The position numbers and the translations under genes are program-made. Positions 10,824 through 22,200 of a stretch of 64,000 nucleotides of DNA are shown here, piece after piece (the stretch's first letter is position 1; each line of letters opens with the position of its first letter). This DNA comes from Rhizopus arrhizus (taxonomy: Eukaryota; Mucoromycota; Mucoromycetes; Mucorales; Rhizopodaceae): NCBI GenBank assembly GCA_024220505.1, contig JAKZZE010000007.1:1612001-1676000 (forward strand). Reading direction: 5' to 3'. A model generated the notes under the pieces. It made no database searches. It worked only from the letters and a program-made list of their open reading frames with translations, and was not told the DNA's origin.

Positions 10824-12493
10824 CAGTGGCTCACAAAATTGTACAAGTGTTTTGCATTTTTTGCTTCAGTAGGATTTATCGACACTAAAACGATAAATAA
10901 GCTACAGCATGTTATACATCATTCGAAAGTATAGCTTCTTGGCGTTTTGCTAATATTATTTAGTCGGCGATAAAATCAGTTTTGATGGAGTTATGACCGT
11001 TTACAAATGCCGACTACACTTGTACAATTTTGGGACCGTTTCAAATATTTCAATATCAGCTTATAATCTTGCTCGTCACAGCGCGTAAGCCACCAGAAAA
11101 GATTTTTTTTTATTCTTCAATGCTCAAAGTATGTTTTTCTTTCCTTTTTTGCCATTTTACTTACATCTACAGGAGCTAACTGCTATATAAAAGTGTACCA
11201 ACGTCCAATATGCAACCTATCAGTGAAGATCTCCGTAATCGTATCATCAGCTGCTTAAAAAGCGGATACTCTATATCAAAAACAGTAAAAATAACTGGAG
11301 CAAGCCGTGGAACTGTTCAGAATGTTCGAAAAACAATAAAAAACGAAGTAAAGAGCATTAAAGCAGGTCGCCCCAAGTTACTCAGCAGCAGGGATGATCA
11401 GTATTTAGTCCGATTGGTAACTGTTAAAGGTCAAGAGAATGCAGTAGAAGCCAGAAACACACTTGAGAATGACTTGCAAAAGATTGTATCAGCTGAAACA
11501 GTTCGAAGATCGTTGCGTAGGTCTGGTTTAACCTCTTTTGTGAAGCCTCAAAAACCATTGCTCAGTGAAGTAAACAGACGAAAGCGATTGGACTGGGCTC
11601 TTAATCACGTTGACTGGACCATAGAAGACTGGAAACGCGTGATTTGGTCTGATGAGACTAAAGTTAATCGCTTTGGATCGGATGGTAAGCTTTATGCTTG
11701 GAAACAACCAAATGAGAAGCTTAAAAGAAGGCATATAAAGCAAACCGTAAAACATGGTGGAGGCTCACTTATGGTTTGGAGCTGTATTAGCTGGTACGGG
11801 GTTGGGTATATTGTCGACGTAGGCAAGAATATGGACAAGAGTGTCTATTTATCTGTACTGCAAGATGATTTGGTGAAGTCTATGACCGACTATTGTAAAG
11901 AAAATGGCCTGAGAATGACTGATTTTGAATTTATGCAAGATAACGATCCGAAGCATAAGTCCAAAATCGTATCTGAATGGCTGTCTAAACAGGATTTTAC
12001 AACAATGGAGTGGCCTCCACAGTCTCCAGACTTAAATCCAATTGAAAATATGTGGAATACCTTAAAAAAAACGCTTGTTTAAGCAGTACGATTTTCCTCC
12101 TATCTCTATGAATGAACTATGGACTCGTACGTTCGAGACTTAGTACGAAATTACCGAAAAAGAATGTCAAATTTATATTGAAACTATGCCTCAACGATGT
12201 ATTGACATTATAGAAAATAAGGGTCTTTGGATCAACTATTAGCGCACACTTTTAAATAAAAACCTTATTGTAAAACATCGGTCTCAAAATTGTACAAGTG
12301 TAGTCGGCATTTGTAAACGGTCATAACTCCATCAAAACTGATTTTATCGCCGACTAAATAATATTAGCAAAACGCCAAGAAGCTATACTTTCGAATGATG
12401 TATAACATGCTGTAGCTTATTTATCGTTTTAGTGTCGATAAATCCTACTGAAGCAAAAAATGCAAAACACTTGTACAATTTTGTGAGCCACTG
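10824..12493 (+). mobile_element. Tc1/mariner element Tc1-1 (DD34E type)
   Basis: A 1670-bp element flanked by TA (10822-10823 and 12494-12495). It has inverted repeats of about 215 bp (10824-11038 and 12279-12493) beginning CAGTGGCTCACAAAATTGTA. Each repeat also contains, at its inner edge, an oppositely oriented copy of the terminal motif (CACTTGTACAATTTT at about 11017-11031). It inserted in the last codons of the El2 transposase: the El1R gene reads through the equivalent position (near 29932) with one TA. Confidence 0.93.
11210..12240 (+). pseudogene. Tc1-type transposase (DD34E), C-terminal frameshift
   Basis: The ORF 11210-12082 (290 codons) starts MQPISEDLRNRIISCL, with paired helix-turn-helix motifs over residues 1-110. 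Catalytic boxes are VIWSDETKVNRFGSDG, FMQDNDPKHKSK and SPDLNPIENMW. There are 34 residues between the second Asp and the Glu, so DD34E. After LKKTL the frame breaks by one base. The homologous tail continues in another frame (NELWTRTFET, a TAG, then YEITEKECQIYIETMPQRC) to 12240. The catalytic core is intact but the normal C-terminus is lost, so activity is doubtful. Confidence 0.88.
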
Positions 12494-12941
12494 TAGATCC
12501 GTCTTGGGAGAGAAAGTGTAAGAATATGGTTGTCTAAATATGACTTCACTGCTACTGGATTGTGAATTTTGTGAACAGGAAGTATATTTTGTTGTGAGAC
12601 TGGGTCAAACTGGTTTTTCCATACTTGAATGCCAGTATCATCAAAGGAGGGAAAGTGATGGGTCGCATGGCTGTACCAATTGACAAATGCAAAGTAATGA
12701 GTGTAGTTGTTAAATGAATGTGTGCAAAAATAAGAAATTTGACCAATGCGTATTTCATTGTTGATAATAGCTTGGATAATGCAGGAGGATGAAGTTGAAT
12801 TATTATTTGATGACGTATATTTTTGTCCAAGCAAGTTTATATTTTTAAATGAATGAATAATATTGCTGATAAATGTGCCAGGGATGAGTGCATAGGTATA
12901 GGTGTAGTAATTAATCAATTGTTCATAGTGTTCTGGGCATA

Positions 12942-14601
12942 CAGTAGGTGGAAAAATGGTCCGGATGTTTTTAAATTATTCACAAATATCGCTATAGATT
13001 TACCAAATCTCCATCAAATTGAACGAAGCAAGCATTATTTTGAAGAGAAAACGTTACTTTATTTGTTAGTAAAAACTTGATATGTCACACAAAAGTTCAA
13101 AAGGAGCTACAAAAGATCAAATATTTCAGCAACATCCGGACCATTTTTCAGGGTGCCCTATAGAAATTTAATTATCAAGATTATTCAATGCTGCTGACTC
13201 AGAAGCCGTCGCTTTTATTTCAGATGATTAATAATACATTAGATTCATATTAATAATAAAAAAAATATAAATATCTGCATTTTTTTGGCTGATTTAGCAC
13301 GCTTTCTTCTTCTTTCTTTATTATTACTGTTTTATACAAACATGGTTCGTTCTTTGCGTTTAGATGTACAAGATAACATCAAGTCCTTACTCAAATCTGG
13401 TCATTCTTACTTATCCATCATAAAACGAGTGCCAGGAGTCAAGAAAAGCACCATCAGCGACTATAAGCGAAGATGGTTTCCTAACATGAGGCCCCTTAAA
13501 TCAGGCCGCAAGACCGAAATTACTGCTACAACCAAGTCCTACATTAGACAATCAGCCATATCAGGTAAATTAAAGACGGGGAAGGGTGTACAACGATATT
13601 TATGTGATCTTGGATGCGCAATTGGCTACTCTTCTTGCTTAAAACTTTTAAAATAGACGGGATTCCAGACCCGTATTATGAAGCACAAGCCGTTTTTAAA
13701 GGCTATTCATATGAAAAAGCGACTTGCATGTGCCAACGCCCACAAGGATTGAACAAAAGATGATTGATGTCGTATGGTATTCTCTGACGAGCCTAAGGTA
13801 AACATTTGGGGATCAGACGGTGTGAAGTACCACTGGAAGAGAGTACATGATAAGCTTCGATTCCACCATCTTGACTTAACAATAAAAAGAGGTGGAGGTA
13901 GCGTTATGATGTGGAGCTGTATTACATACGATGATCCTGGGTATGCTTGTGGTATCTATGATGGAACAATGAAGAAAGAAGATTATGTACATATATTGAA
14001 CACAACGCTAATGGACATCCTAAATTACTACAGTTATGACCCTAAAAACATCTACTTCCAGCAGGATAACCATCCGAAACATACGTCAAAGGTCGCAAAA
14101 GCTTGGTTTGAAGAAAACAACTTCAACAGCAAGTTTATTTACAGTTTGTCTGCTCAGAGTCCTGATCTAAACCCGATTGAACACATTTGGCATCACCTGA
14201 AGCTAAGGTTAAGTGCGTATGAAACCAGAGCTAAAGGCGTTCATGAACTATGGGATCGAATTGAAGAACAATGAGCGAGATTTACAAAAGTTGGTTGTAG
14301 AAAGCATATAGACAGTATGTCGGATAGAATCAAAGCTGTTATTCAAGCAAAAGGGGGATATACAGACTACTAACAGATATTATGGAACACCCTGAAAAAT
14401 GGTCCGGATGTTGCTGAAATATTTGATCTTTTGTAGCTCCTTTTGAACTTTTGTGTGACATATCAAGTTTTTACTAACAAATAAAGTAACGTTTTCTCTT
14501 CAAAATAATGCTTGCTTCGTTCAATTTGATGGAGATTTGGTAAATCTATAGCGATATTTGTGAATAATTTAAAAACATCCGGACCATTTTTCCACCTACT
14601 G
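12942..14601 (+). mobile_element. Tc1/mariner element Tc1-2 (DD37E type)
   Basis: A 1660-bp element flanked by TA (12940-12941 and 14602-14603), inserted in exon 4 of the El2 transposase. The 214-bp inverted repeats (12942-13155 and 14388-14601) start CAGTAGGTGGAAAAATGGTC. Each repeat ends internally with an opposed copy of the same motif (CATCCGGACCATTTTT at 13133-13148). Removing the element and one TA leaves a continuous coding frame that matches El1R and El1L across the junction. Confidence 0.94.
13342..14373 (+). pseudogene. Tc1-type transposase, 343 codons with four in-frame stops
   Basis: One uninterrupted frame of 343 codons plus TAA (14371-14373), the same length as the intact protein at 59120-60151, with no indels. 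It contains MVFSDEPKVNIWGSDG, FQQDNHPKHTSK and SPDLNPIEHIW, with 37 residues between the second Asp and the Glu. Four in-frame stops kill it: TAG at codon 105 and TGA at codons 137, 142 and 311. The three TGA codons fall where the intact relative has Trp (W137, W142, W311). ATG at 13342 aligns with the relative's start; an upstream in-frame start at 13285 is less likely. Confidence 0.88.
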
Positions 14602-17036
14602 TATAAGTTGGGTTCGATTGTCGAAATTTAAAGGAAAGGATGTGGGTGGCAGAGGCTCACTACCAGTTATTGTTGAATTGAATAAGCTAGGTCCGTCTAT
14701 GAAACGAGAGTAATCAAATGGCGTTAAACCACTCTCGTCATTCGTAACCTCACCTATCTTTTCTATAAATTTAATTAGTAGGAGTATGTCTTCGTTTGTT
14801 GAATTGATAAAGGAATGTAAAGAATATACTAGATCTTGTGTGTGAACATTTTGAATGAACATAGTAGCATAAGTTGTTTCAAATCCAGTCTTAAAATTGA
14901 TGTTTGTATGTTTCATATCGCCATTAAGACGTTCAAAGCCATAAAGCCAAAAAGAGTATGATGGACCAAAGTCCAGGAAGCTTCTTTCAAATGGAGATGC
15001 ATATGCATATTTGGAGTGGGCATAGATTCACCATACAGCTCGACACAGGTCTTGCCAAAGTTTTTCATCAATAGATGTGCGGTATCTATGTCTTCTACTG
15101 TGATGGAAGGGCCAGTGACCAGCTTCACAGCATCGACATACCGCAACCAGTTTGTAAAATGTTCACCTGCCAGTTTTTGTTTGAGAAGGAAAGGTGACAG
15201 CACAACAACCCAAGTTCTCCACTCATCTGATTTCATATTAGCAAAAGCACCAGAGATTTTTCCTATTTTTTTTTAAAAAAAAGAAAAAAAAATAAGTATT
15301 TTGCTCCACCATGAAATAAAGCTTTATTCCATGTATATATAAACACGATCAAGCAGTATTACATACCTTCAGATAGCTTAGCATATTGCTGAGGAACGAT
15401 GATAGTGGTCGACTCTGCTGCCATTGCTGGAAAATCAGTAGAAACAAGCAAGCCAAAATCCTGCCAGACTTCAATCATTTTTTTGGGTGTTCCAAGAAAC
15501 AAGTTATGCATTGGATCGACAGTTACATATCTCACCACATCAAAGTAAGGAAGTCGATGTACTTCACTCCACTTTGTACCAGAACTTGCCTGTTTTTCTT
15601 CTTGTTGTGCCTTGTGCGTAGCAGTCAACCAGTCATACGCATCAAATCTTTGCTGTTCCCACGTTCTTTGCACCCAGTTTTCATCGTTGAAATCAGAAAA
15701 GTTTGGCTTTGAAGACCTGGTACCAGTTGATAGACGGCCAAAAGCAGTTGAGCACTTGTTACATGCTTTAGTAGCCATGGCGCCCATGTATCCAGCTACT
15801 TTTCTTGCTGCAGGCATATCACAATTGATGGACATCAATGCCACACGAACTACTTCTCCGTTAGGATTTTGGTAAGTGGGCATTACAACACCATTGTACA
15901 GTACAAGCAATTCATCTACCAATGGCTTCAAGAAGTTTTGGATTTGATCATCATTGGGCTCATGTGGTCCAGGAATAACACCTGCCAAAACGATGTTGGA
16001 AAACTTCATACGTGTATTTCTTGGCAGATTGTTGATTGCAAGGTAAATGGCACCACTAGAATGCTTCATGTTGTCACTTGGCTGGAACCAATCCACATTC
16101 AAGGATACCATCAATGATCTTGGTTGACTGGTAAAAATTTGCCCGTTTGAATCCACAAGCTGATTCCAAACTCTGCCATCATATATGTCGAACATGACAT
16201 CTTCATCAACTGATCTTCTTCTCCATTGCTCAATTTGTTGTTCAAAACTGGGTCGCATAAAGAACTTTTTAAAAGTCTCAGTAATTGAGTTGTAGGGATA
16301 CTCAAGCACTGGCTTTAAACTGCTGCCTACAAAAAGAGCATTTCCACATGGTTGTGCTTGTCGATAAGGGTTGTTAGGGAAGCGTACATAACCACAGGAG
16401 CGAGAATGCAAGCTTCCAGAAGTGTAAACGCTTCGACAAGCAGAGCAAACAAGAAAACGGGACAAACCATTGCTGGCAGTGGAATAATTGACCATAGTAC
16501 GGGCAGTAGAGATCTTTGTAGGAATCTCCATACCATGGCCAAGAGAACGGACAAAGAAGGAAAGAAAGGCCAACAAGTCTTCACCGGCTTTCTCCGAGAG
16601 GTGCTTTGCTTGAAAAAGCACAATGAACAACAGCAAAAGGTGACGAAGCTGTTCTTCATTACTCATTCCCTCCTCTTCGTCAACATTCATTTCGTCTAAC
16701 AAGTTGCAAAATACATTTCAATAAATAAAACCTTTCTTATATTAAATACTTTGTTGATTAAAAATATACCTTCAGTTGCTGGCTGATGAGTATTCGACAG
16801 TTTCCTCCCCGTTGTCGTTAGCTTCAGATACTCTTCTTGATTCTATTTTTTTTTTTTTTTTGAACATTAGCACATTTGGATTTTTATTAAAAAATAAAAC
16901 AAAAACCTCTATTTCTAACTCTGTCGATAAGTTCATGGCCTCTTACAGTTCTCTTTGCAAGCATTCTAAATCCATTGGGATGGTTGCTGCATTCAGAACA
17001 GGTGCAAATAATTTTGGTGGCGTTGAAGTTGTTCAT

Positions 17037-18306
17037 GTTTATATTTTTTAAATTTGGAAATAGTAAAGAAAATAGGTAGAAAGAGAAAATATGCCTGATA
17101 AAAAAAAAAACGTTAAATTTAAAAAACAAAGTCGGTGCTTAAAGTAACCTTTTTTTTTCCCTTGTTTTGTTTCATGGAATGCACGAGATGCCCAAGATAC
17201 AAAAGATACAAAAGAAAACTCAAGTATTGGTCAAATGTAAGTTTATAAAAAAAAAATAACAACAACCAAGTCTAATATCGGTTTCTTTTTTTTTTTTTTT
17301 TTACATTAGAAATTCCTAATGGGACACATTCGGATGATGAACATTAACCTCATGAGAGAAGCTGTTCTTTCCAACATGATAAAGCTATAAGAATATCAAA
17401 CTTATATTACTGCTTGCTGCTGAAAATCTCTTTTTAGTAAAGGAAGCTGCCACTGCTAACGTTTCTAATGGCTAATGGCTAATTGCAAATTACATCATGT
17501 GCAAACACAAAGTAAGTAATGAACTAGTATAAGTTTAAAAACATATATTCTATTATATTATCTGTCATAAAAAATAATAAAGCAATCTATTTACTTGAAA
17601 AACAAAAACTTTTGCTTGTATTTGTCAATTATAACTGCCTTGTAATAAAATGTGAGCAAAGCTTCTTTCTTCTTAGAATATACAAGTATTCTTTTGTTAT
17701 AACATAAAAGCATTTGCATTTCTATAAAGTATATTTGCTGTTAGATTATTGTTTTCATTTGAATAAGGAACCTTTTATTGCTTTGCTCTTTTTTTTTTTT
17801 TTCACTAGGTCTTTTTTTTAACTATGTCTTTTTTTTATTTTTCAGCTTCTTTTTTTTTTTACTAGACGCAACTATTTTGTTACGCCCTGTTACACATTTC
17901 TAATGAGCTACGCTAAAAATCACAGATTGCCTTCCTAATATGTATTCTCCTGAACAAAATAATCGCATGGTGCTTTTGATTTCCGCATTTTGCCCTCAAA
18001 AATAAAAAAAATAAAATATCGGTCTTTAAACAATGGAGAGAAATACGCTTTCCAAAAAAAGATCATTTGTAAAAAAAGACATTTTTTTAAAAATATGAAT
18101 AACTCCATGAATATTTACCCTACAAAAAAACTAATAACATCGTTAAATTTCTTTATTTTTTTCGCATCTAAATCTTTTTTCAAAATTCGAAAATGATCAA
18201 TATAGCAAGATTTAATTTTTTTCACGAAAAAAAGTAGCAATTTGTTACCCAAACGAAGAGCAATCTTGCACAATCCGGTACCTAATTGGAACGATTATGT
18301 ACAGTG
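17037..18306. other. El2 noncoding right arm
   Basis: AT-rich sequence between the transposase start and the right terminus. It is homologous to 32797-34015 of El1R, including the short repeat CTAATGGCTAATGGCTAATT (17468-17487) and several poly-T runs. Homology to El1R fades at about 18215. I see no gene in it; the short frames present are low-complexity. Confidence 0.7.
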
Positions 18307-18876
18307 ACGATTATTGACCAAAATCCGACTTTGTCACACATGACAGTTGCTAATATGTATGTTATGTCTAGTTTCGCTATACGGTGAAGTGATAACAGAA
18401 ACCAATTAATAGAAGACTGTAAAGACTATTAATGTACAATAACAACAAAGTTAACAATATAAACTAGTTCTTGACTTCAATTGCTTGAACGTGCAAAAAG
18501 AATTTACTCGGCACCCAAAATTAATTTTAGCGGGAAGAAAGCCTTTCGTTTATTACTTAACAACAATAGATGCTTTGGAATAACATATTAATATAAGGTA
18601 ATAGGGAAAATATACAATTATAAAGAGGATTATGGTGATTTTGATAAATAAAGTGAATGATGTATCAATTGAGTATTCGTTTTCATGTTGATTTTTATGG
18701 TGTTCTTTTCTATTTAGTGTGCTGGCATACTGGGTGAATAATGTGTCCAGAGATCGTCTTCTTGATGTATCCTATGAGGGATAGAAAATAATAGGTAAGA
18801 AAAATAATGTCGGCCAATTGTGACGTGTGTCTTTTCAATTCCCGATGCGGTGAAGCTGATTATTTTCCTTTCCCCT
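18307..18876. other. Intergenic sequence between El2 and Gypsy-1
   Basis: It begins with the El2 target duplication ACG, then GACCAAAATCCGACTTTGTC at 18317-18336, which recurs at 42359-42378 next to El3. The rest shows no ORF, tRNA or recognised repeat. The last five bases (CCCCT, 18872-18876) are the Gypsy-1 target duplication. Confidence 0.7.
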
Positions 18877-19217
18877 TGTCATGTTTTGACATGTCAATAA
18901 GATACAGTCTTATCATTCTGGACTAAATCTTTACAAATGAGTTTGAATAAGAATAGAACCTGATAATTATCACTGCCCTAAACAGCCAAGTTTCACTTTC
19001 ATCTCAACAGTTGATTATTAACATCAGTTTATAAAATTTTTCTTATACATGTCAAATCATATCGGTCGTAACTATTTTTGTCATCTAATCTCAGGTCTTG
19101 CTCAACTAATATAAATAGCCTTGAAATCTTTCTTTAATAAAAGTATTCGACTTTAGAACTATTGTTCGGTCTCGTTAATTGTTCTTTATCTTATTTTTGA
19201 ATACTTAAAACACTTCA
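18877..19217 (+). repeat. Gypsy-1 5' LTR
   Basis: 341 bp, TGTCATG...CACTTCA. A TATAAATA box at 19110-19117 and AATAAAA about 25 bp later mark the probable start of transcription and the polyadenylation region. Confidence 0.95.
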
Positions 19218-19262
19218 TTTTTTTTAACGAATTCTGAACCTCTAATAACAAAAAAAGCAAAT

Positions 19263-22200
19263 ATGGCTAACGAAGATCAATCTCCTAACACTTTTACTCA
19301 TGGTGAAACTGATGTGTTTAGAACAAACATAGAGGAGGCATCAAAAGCTATCGAAGATACTGAAATGGCCAATGCAGAAGAAACACCATCTCTTATGGCA
19401 ACAAACTTGGTATCAAATGATGATAAACCCGTTGACGCTGTTATGGGTTTGAGGGTTAATTTAGAAGAGCTTAGACAGCAAATTGCTAGGGCTGTGGTAT
19501 CTGGTGTCTCACAAGAACAGCTCTCAAAGTTACAGGAACAAGCAGTCAGCATCAAAAACTGTATTATGTTCTTGGACGAAGCACAGGCTTTTTGCGTTTC
19601 ACCTCCCATACCTACAGGTGATATAATCCTTGGTCCTGGCCATGCTACGAATGTTTCTCATCCTCGCTCTTCTCATGTCATCCCACCTGACCTTCCAATC
19701 TGGCAGTGGCAGGGTAATATTTGGAGAAAAGAAGCGGAAGCACATGATTCTGTAGAAGATTTGCTCGATACCTTTGCTCTGATCGTTGAATCAAATGGTC
19801 TATCCATAGATTCTAGCTGGTCTCGTTTGGTTCCTATCAAAATGAACAGAGATCAGCGATCTTGGTTCAATGAAGTACTCAAAGGTCGCAACTTGGTTTG
19901 GTCTGAAGTCAGAAAGATCATAGTCAAAACATACGCTGCACAGGACGTAGCTCAAGAGTTAGAGTATATGGATCAGCTGTTATCTCTTAAAATGGCTGCA
20001 GCAGAATCCATAGAAGCCTTCACTGATCGATTCCAAAGAATCCGTAGAGCAGCCAAATGGGACGATGACATCAAGACTGCCACCATATACAAGCGAGCTT
20101 TACCAGCATTTTTGCGTCAAGAGGTCTCTCGCTCCTTGTTGAACCTAGGAAGAGAGCAGCAAGACTCTGTCGCAAAAGTCGCTGCCAAAGCCAGGATGGT
20201 ATTGTCATCCAACTTGTGTTCCGAGGTTAGCCCATCACCTCGACAAGACTCTGCCCCCGTCAAGTCTTCATCTTTGTCTCTCTCATCAAATGGAACAGAG
20301 GCATCTAAGTACAACCCTAGGAACTCACATTTGTTGAGCAACTTACAGGGTATAACTAAGAAGTCCTCTTCTCCTGGCAACATCAAAAACAAATTCCATT
20401 GTGCTATCCATGGCCCGGCCAATCATCCTACAGATAAGTGCAACAAGTACAAGGATTTGTTGAACAGAAGCCCTCCTTTGGTGAACCCTTCGTCCGCTAC
20501 AAATAACTCGTCAATGTCCTTTGTATCTGTTGCCAAAAGGTGTTATCGTTGCTCTGGTAATGTTCCATGGTCCAGGGAACATGCGGCTAACTGTCCACGG
20601 GACAAGCCCTATCACGGTCCAACTAAGGCCATCCGTTCTGTTCGCTTGGATACCTCAAGGTCCAATGGTAGCAAGCCTAACCTCACCATCACTCCTCAAG
20701 CTAGACCACAACAGGCATCTTCCAAGGTGTCTAGTGGTGATAGCAACTTGATGGACGTAGATGACGAGGGTTATCCAGTGGATTATGATTGTAAGAAATT
20801 AACAAAACAGAATGAAGTATTTAAAAATACTAACCATTCTTTAATTGTACCTATCACTATAGAAAGTGTGAACACTATGGCCCTAGTTGATAGTGGTTCT
20901 TCTTTTAGCTCGATAGACACAAAATTTGTTAATAAATATAATATTGCAGTTGATAGAAATGTATCTGGTTCCGTTATACTTGCTACAAGTGATAATGTTA
21001 GTAAACGTTTCGGTACAACCAAATTTCCATTAAGTGTTATTTACGGTGATAACGATAAAAATCTTATTCATACATCCCATTCTTTTGAAGTCCTTCCTCT
21101 TTCCTTGGATACTGAAGTTGTAATAGGATTAGATCTGATGCACAAGTTAAACATTCTTGTTACCAACTTAGCTATCAGACATCCTAATCTTGCACCAGTT
21201 ATTGACAAAGAGATTACGGATGATACACCTGAACCTAACAAAGCTCCTTTCGGTACACCTGAGCAACAAGCTCATTTTCATAATGCTGTTAAACCATTTG
21301 TTGATCAAAATGCCTTAATACCAAAGAATTCATTCTGTACTGTACCAGAGTCAGTTATACGTTTAGAAACTGTTAAAGGAAAAACTGCTTACCGTGCACC
21401 ATATCGTACTCCTTTTAAATTACTACCAATCATGCGTGAATGTATTGACACTTGGTTAAAGGATGAAGTTATTGAACGTGCATCACCTAATTCAGATTGG
21501 AATTCTCCTTTAACATTGGCACCTAAGAAAGACTTGCTTGGTAATCTCACAGGACATCGACCCTGTCTCGATCCTCGTTTGTTAAATTCTATTCTTGTGT
21601 CAAATGATAGACATCCTATTCCAAAGATCGAAGAGATTTTCGATCGATTACAAGGATCAACTATTTTTGCCACTCTTGACCTTCGACAAGCATTTCATCG
21701 ATTCCAAATCTATGAGCCTGATCGTATTAAGACCACATTCACTTTTGAAGGTCAACAATACCAATTTAGAGGTTGTCCCTTTGGTTTGAAACATATTGCT
21801 TCCCGTTATCAACGAGTGATTAATATAGTGTTACGTGATTTACCTTATGCACAGGCTTTTGTTGATGATATCATCATATTTTCCAAGTCTTATGAGGAAC
21901 ACATCACACATGTGCAAAACATAATTCAGAGATTAACTAAAGTGAATTTGATCCTTAACCCAGACAAGTGTCATTTTGCGCAGTCTACTGTTTACTTGCT
22001 TGGTTTCTGTGTTGATGCCAAAGGGTCTCGACTCGATCCTCGTAAAGTTACAAACGCTTTGACTTGGCCTAGACCTGCATCTGGAAAAGAGATTCAACGC
22101 TTTTTAGGACTGGTAAATTATTTTAGAAAATACTTGCCAAATATTTCTGAAGTCACTGCACCTTTGGACAAATTACGTTTTGAAGGTAAACTTGATAAAC

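Larger units (their letters stand above)
12445..17036 (-). pseudogene. CACTA-like transposase (El2), multiply broken
   Basis: Exons on the minus strand, by alignment to El1R: 17036-16907 (CTCSECSNHPNGF finger), 16842-16770, 16695-15367 (1329 nt, the same length as in El1R) and 15262 to about 12445. The core has FLVCSACRSVY, LNVDWFQPSD, NCDMPAARKVAGYMG, CNKCSTAF and DPMHNLFLGTPKKMIEVW. Lesions: exon 2 is 73 nt instead of 81, which shifts the frame; exon 4 has a 1-nt deletion at about 14980 just after HLHLKE; Tc1-2 (12942-14601) inserted at a TA inside exon 4; Tc1-1 inserted at the last codons. The product would have been a nuclear cut-and-paste transposase of about 880 aa. Confidence 0.85.
7770..18306 (+). 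mobile_element. CACTA-like DNA transposon El2
   Basis: Termini are CACTGCAAATAAT at 7770 and, on the reverse strand from 18306, CACTGTACATAAT. The 3-bp target duplication is ACG (7767-7769 and 18307-18309). The next internal motif GGGTAACAAATTG is also inverted near both ends (about 7793 and 18249). The element is a diverged paralogue of El1R with the same gene order: subterminal repeats, accessory gene (+), convergent transposase (-). Two Tc1 elements account for about 3.3 kb of its 10.5 kb. Both genes carry inactivating lesions. Confidence 0.9.

Noticed and set aside
13342..14373. TGA reassigned to tryptophan
   Set aside because: Trp is otherwise encoded by TGG, and TGA closes the Gypsy-2 gag frame, so mutation is the better explanation.
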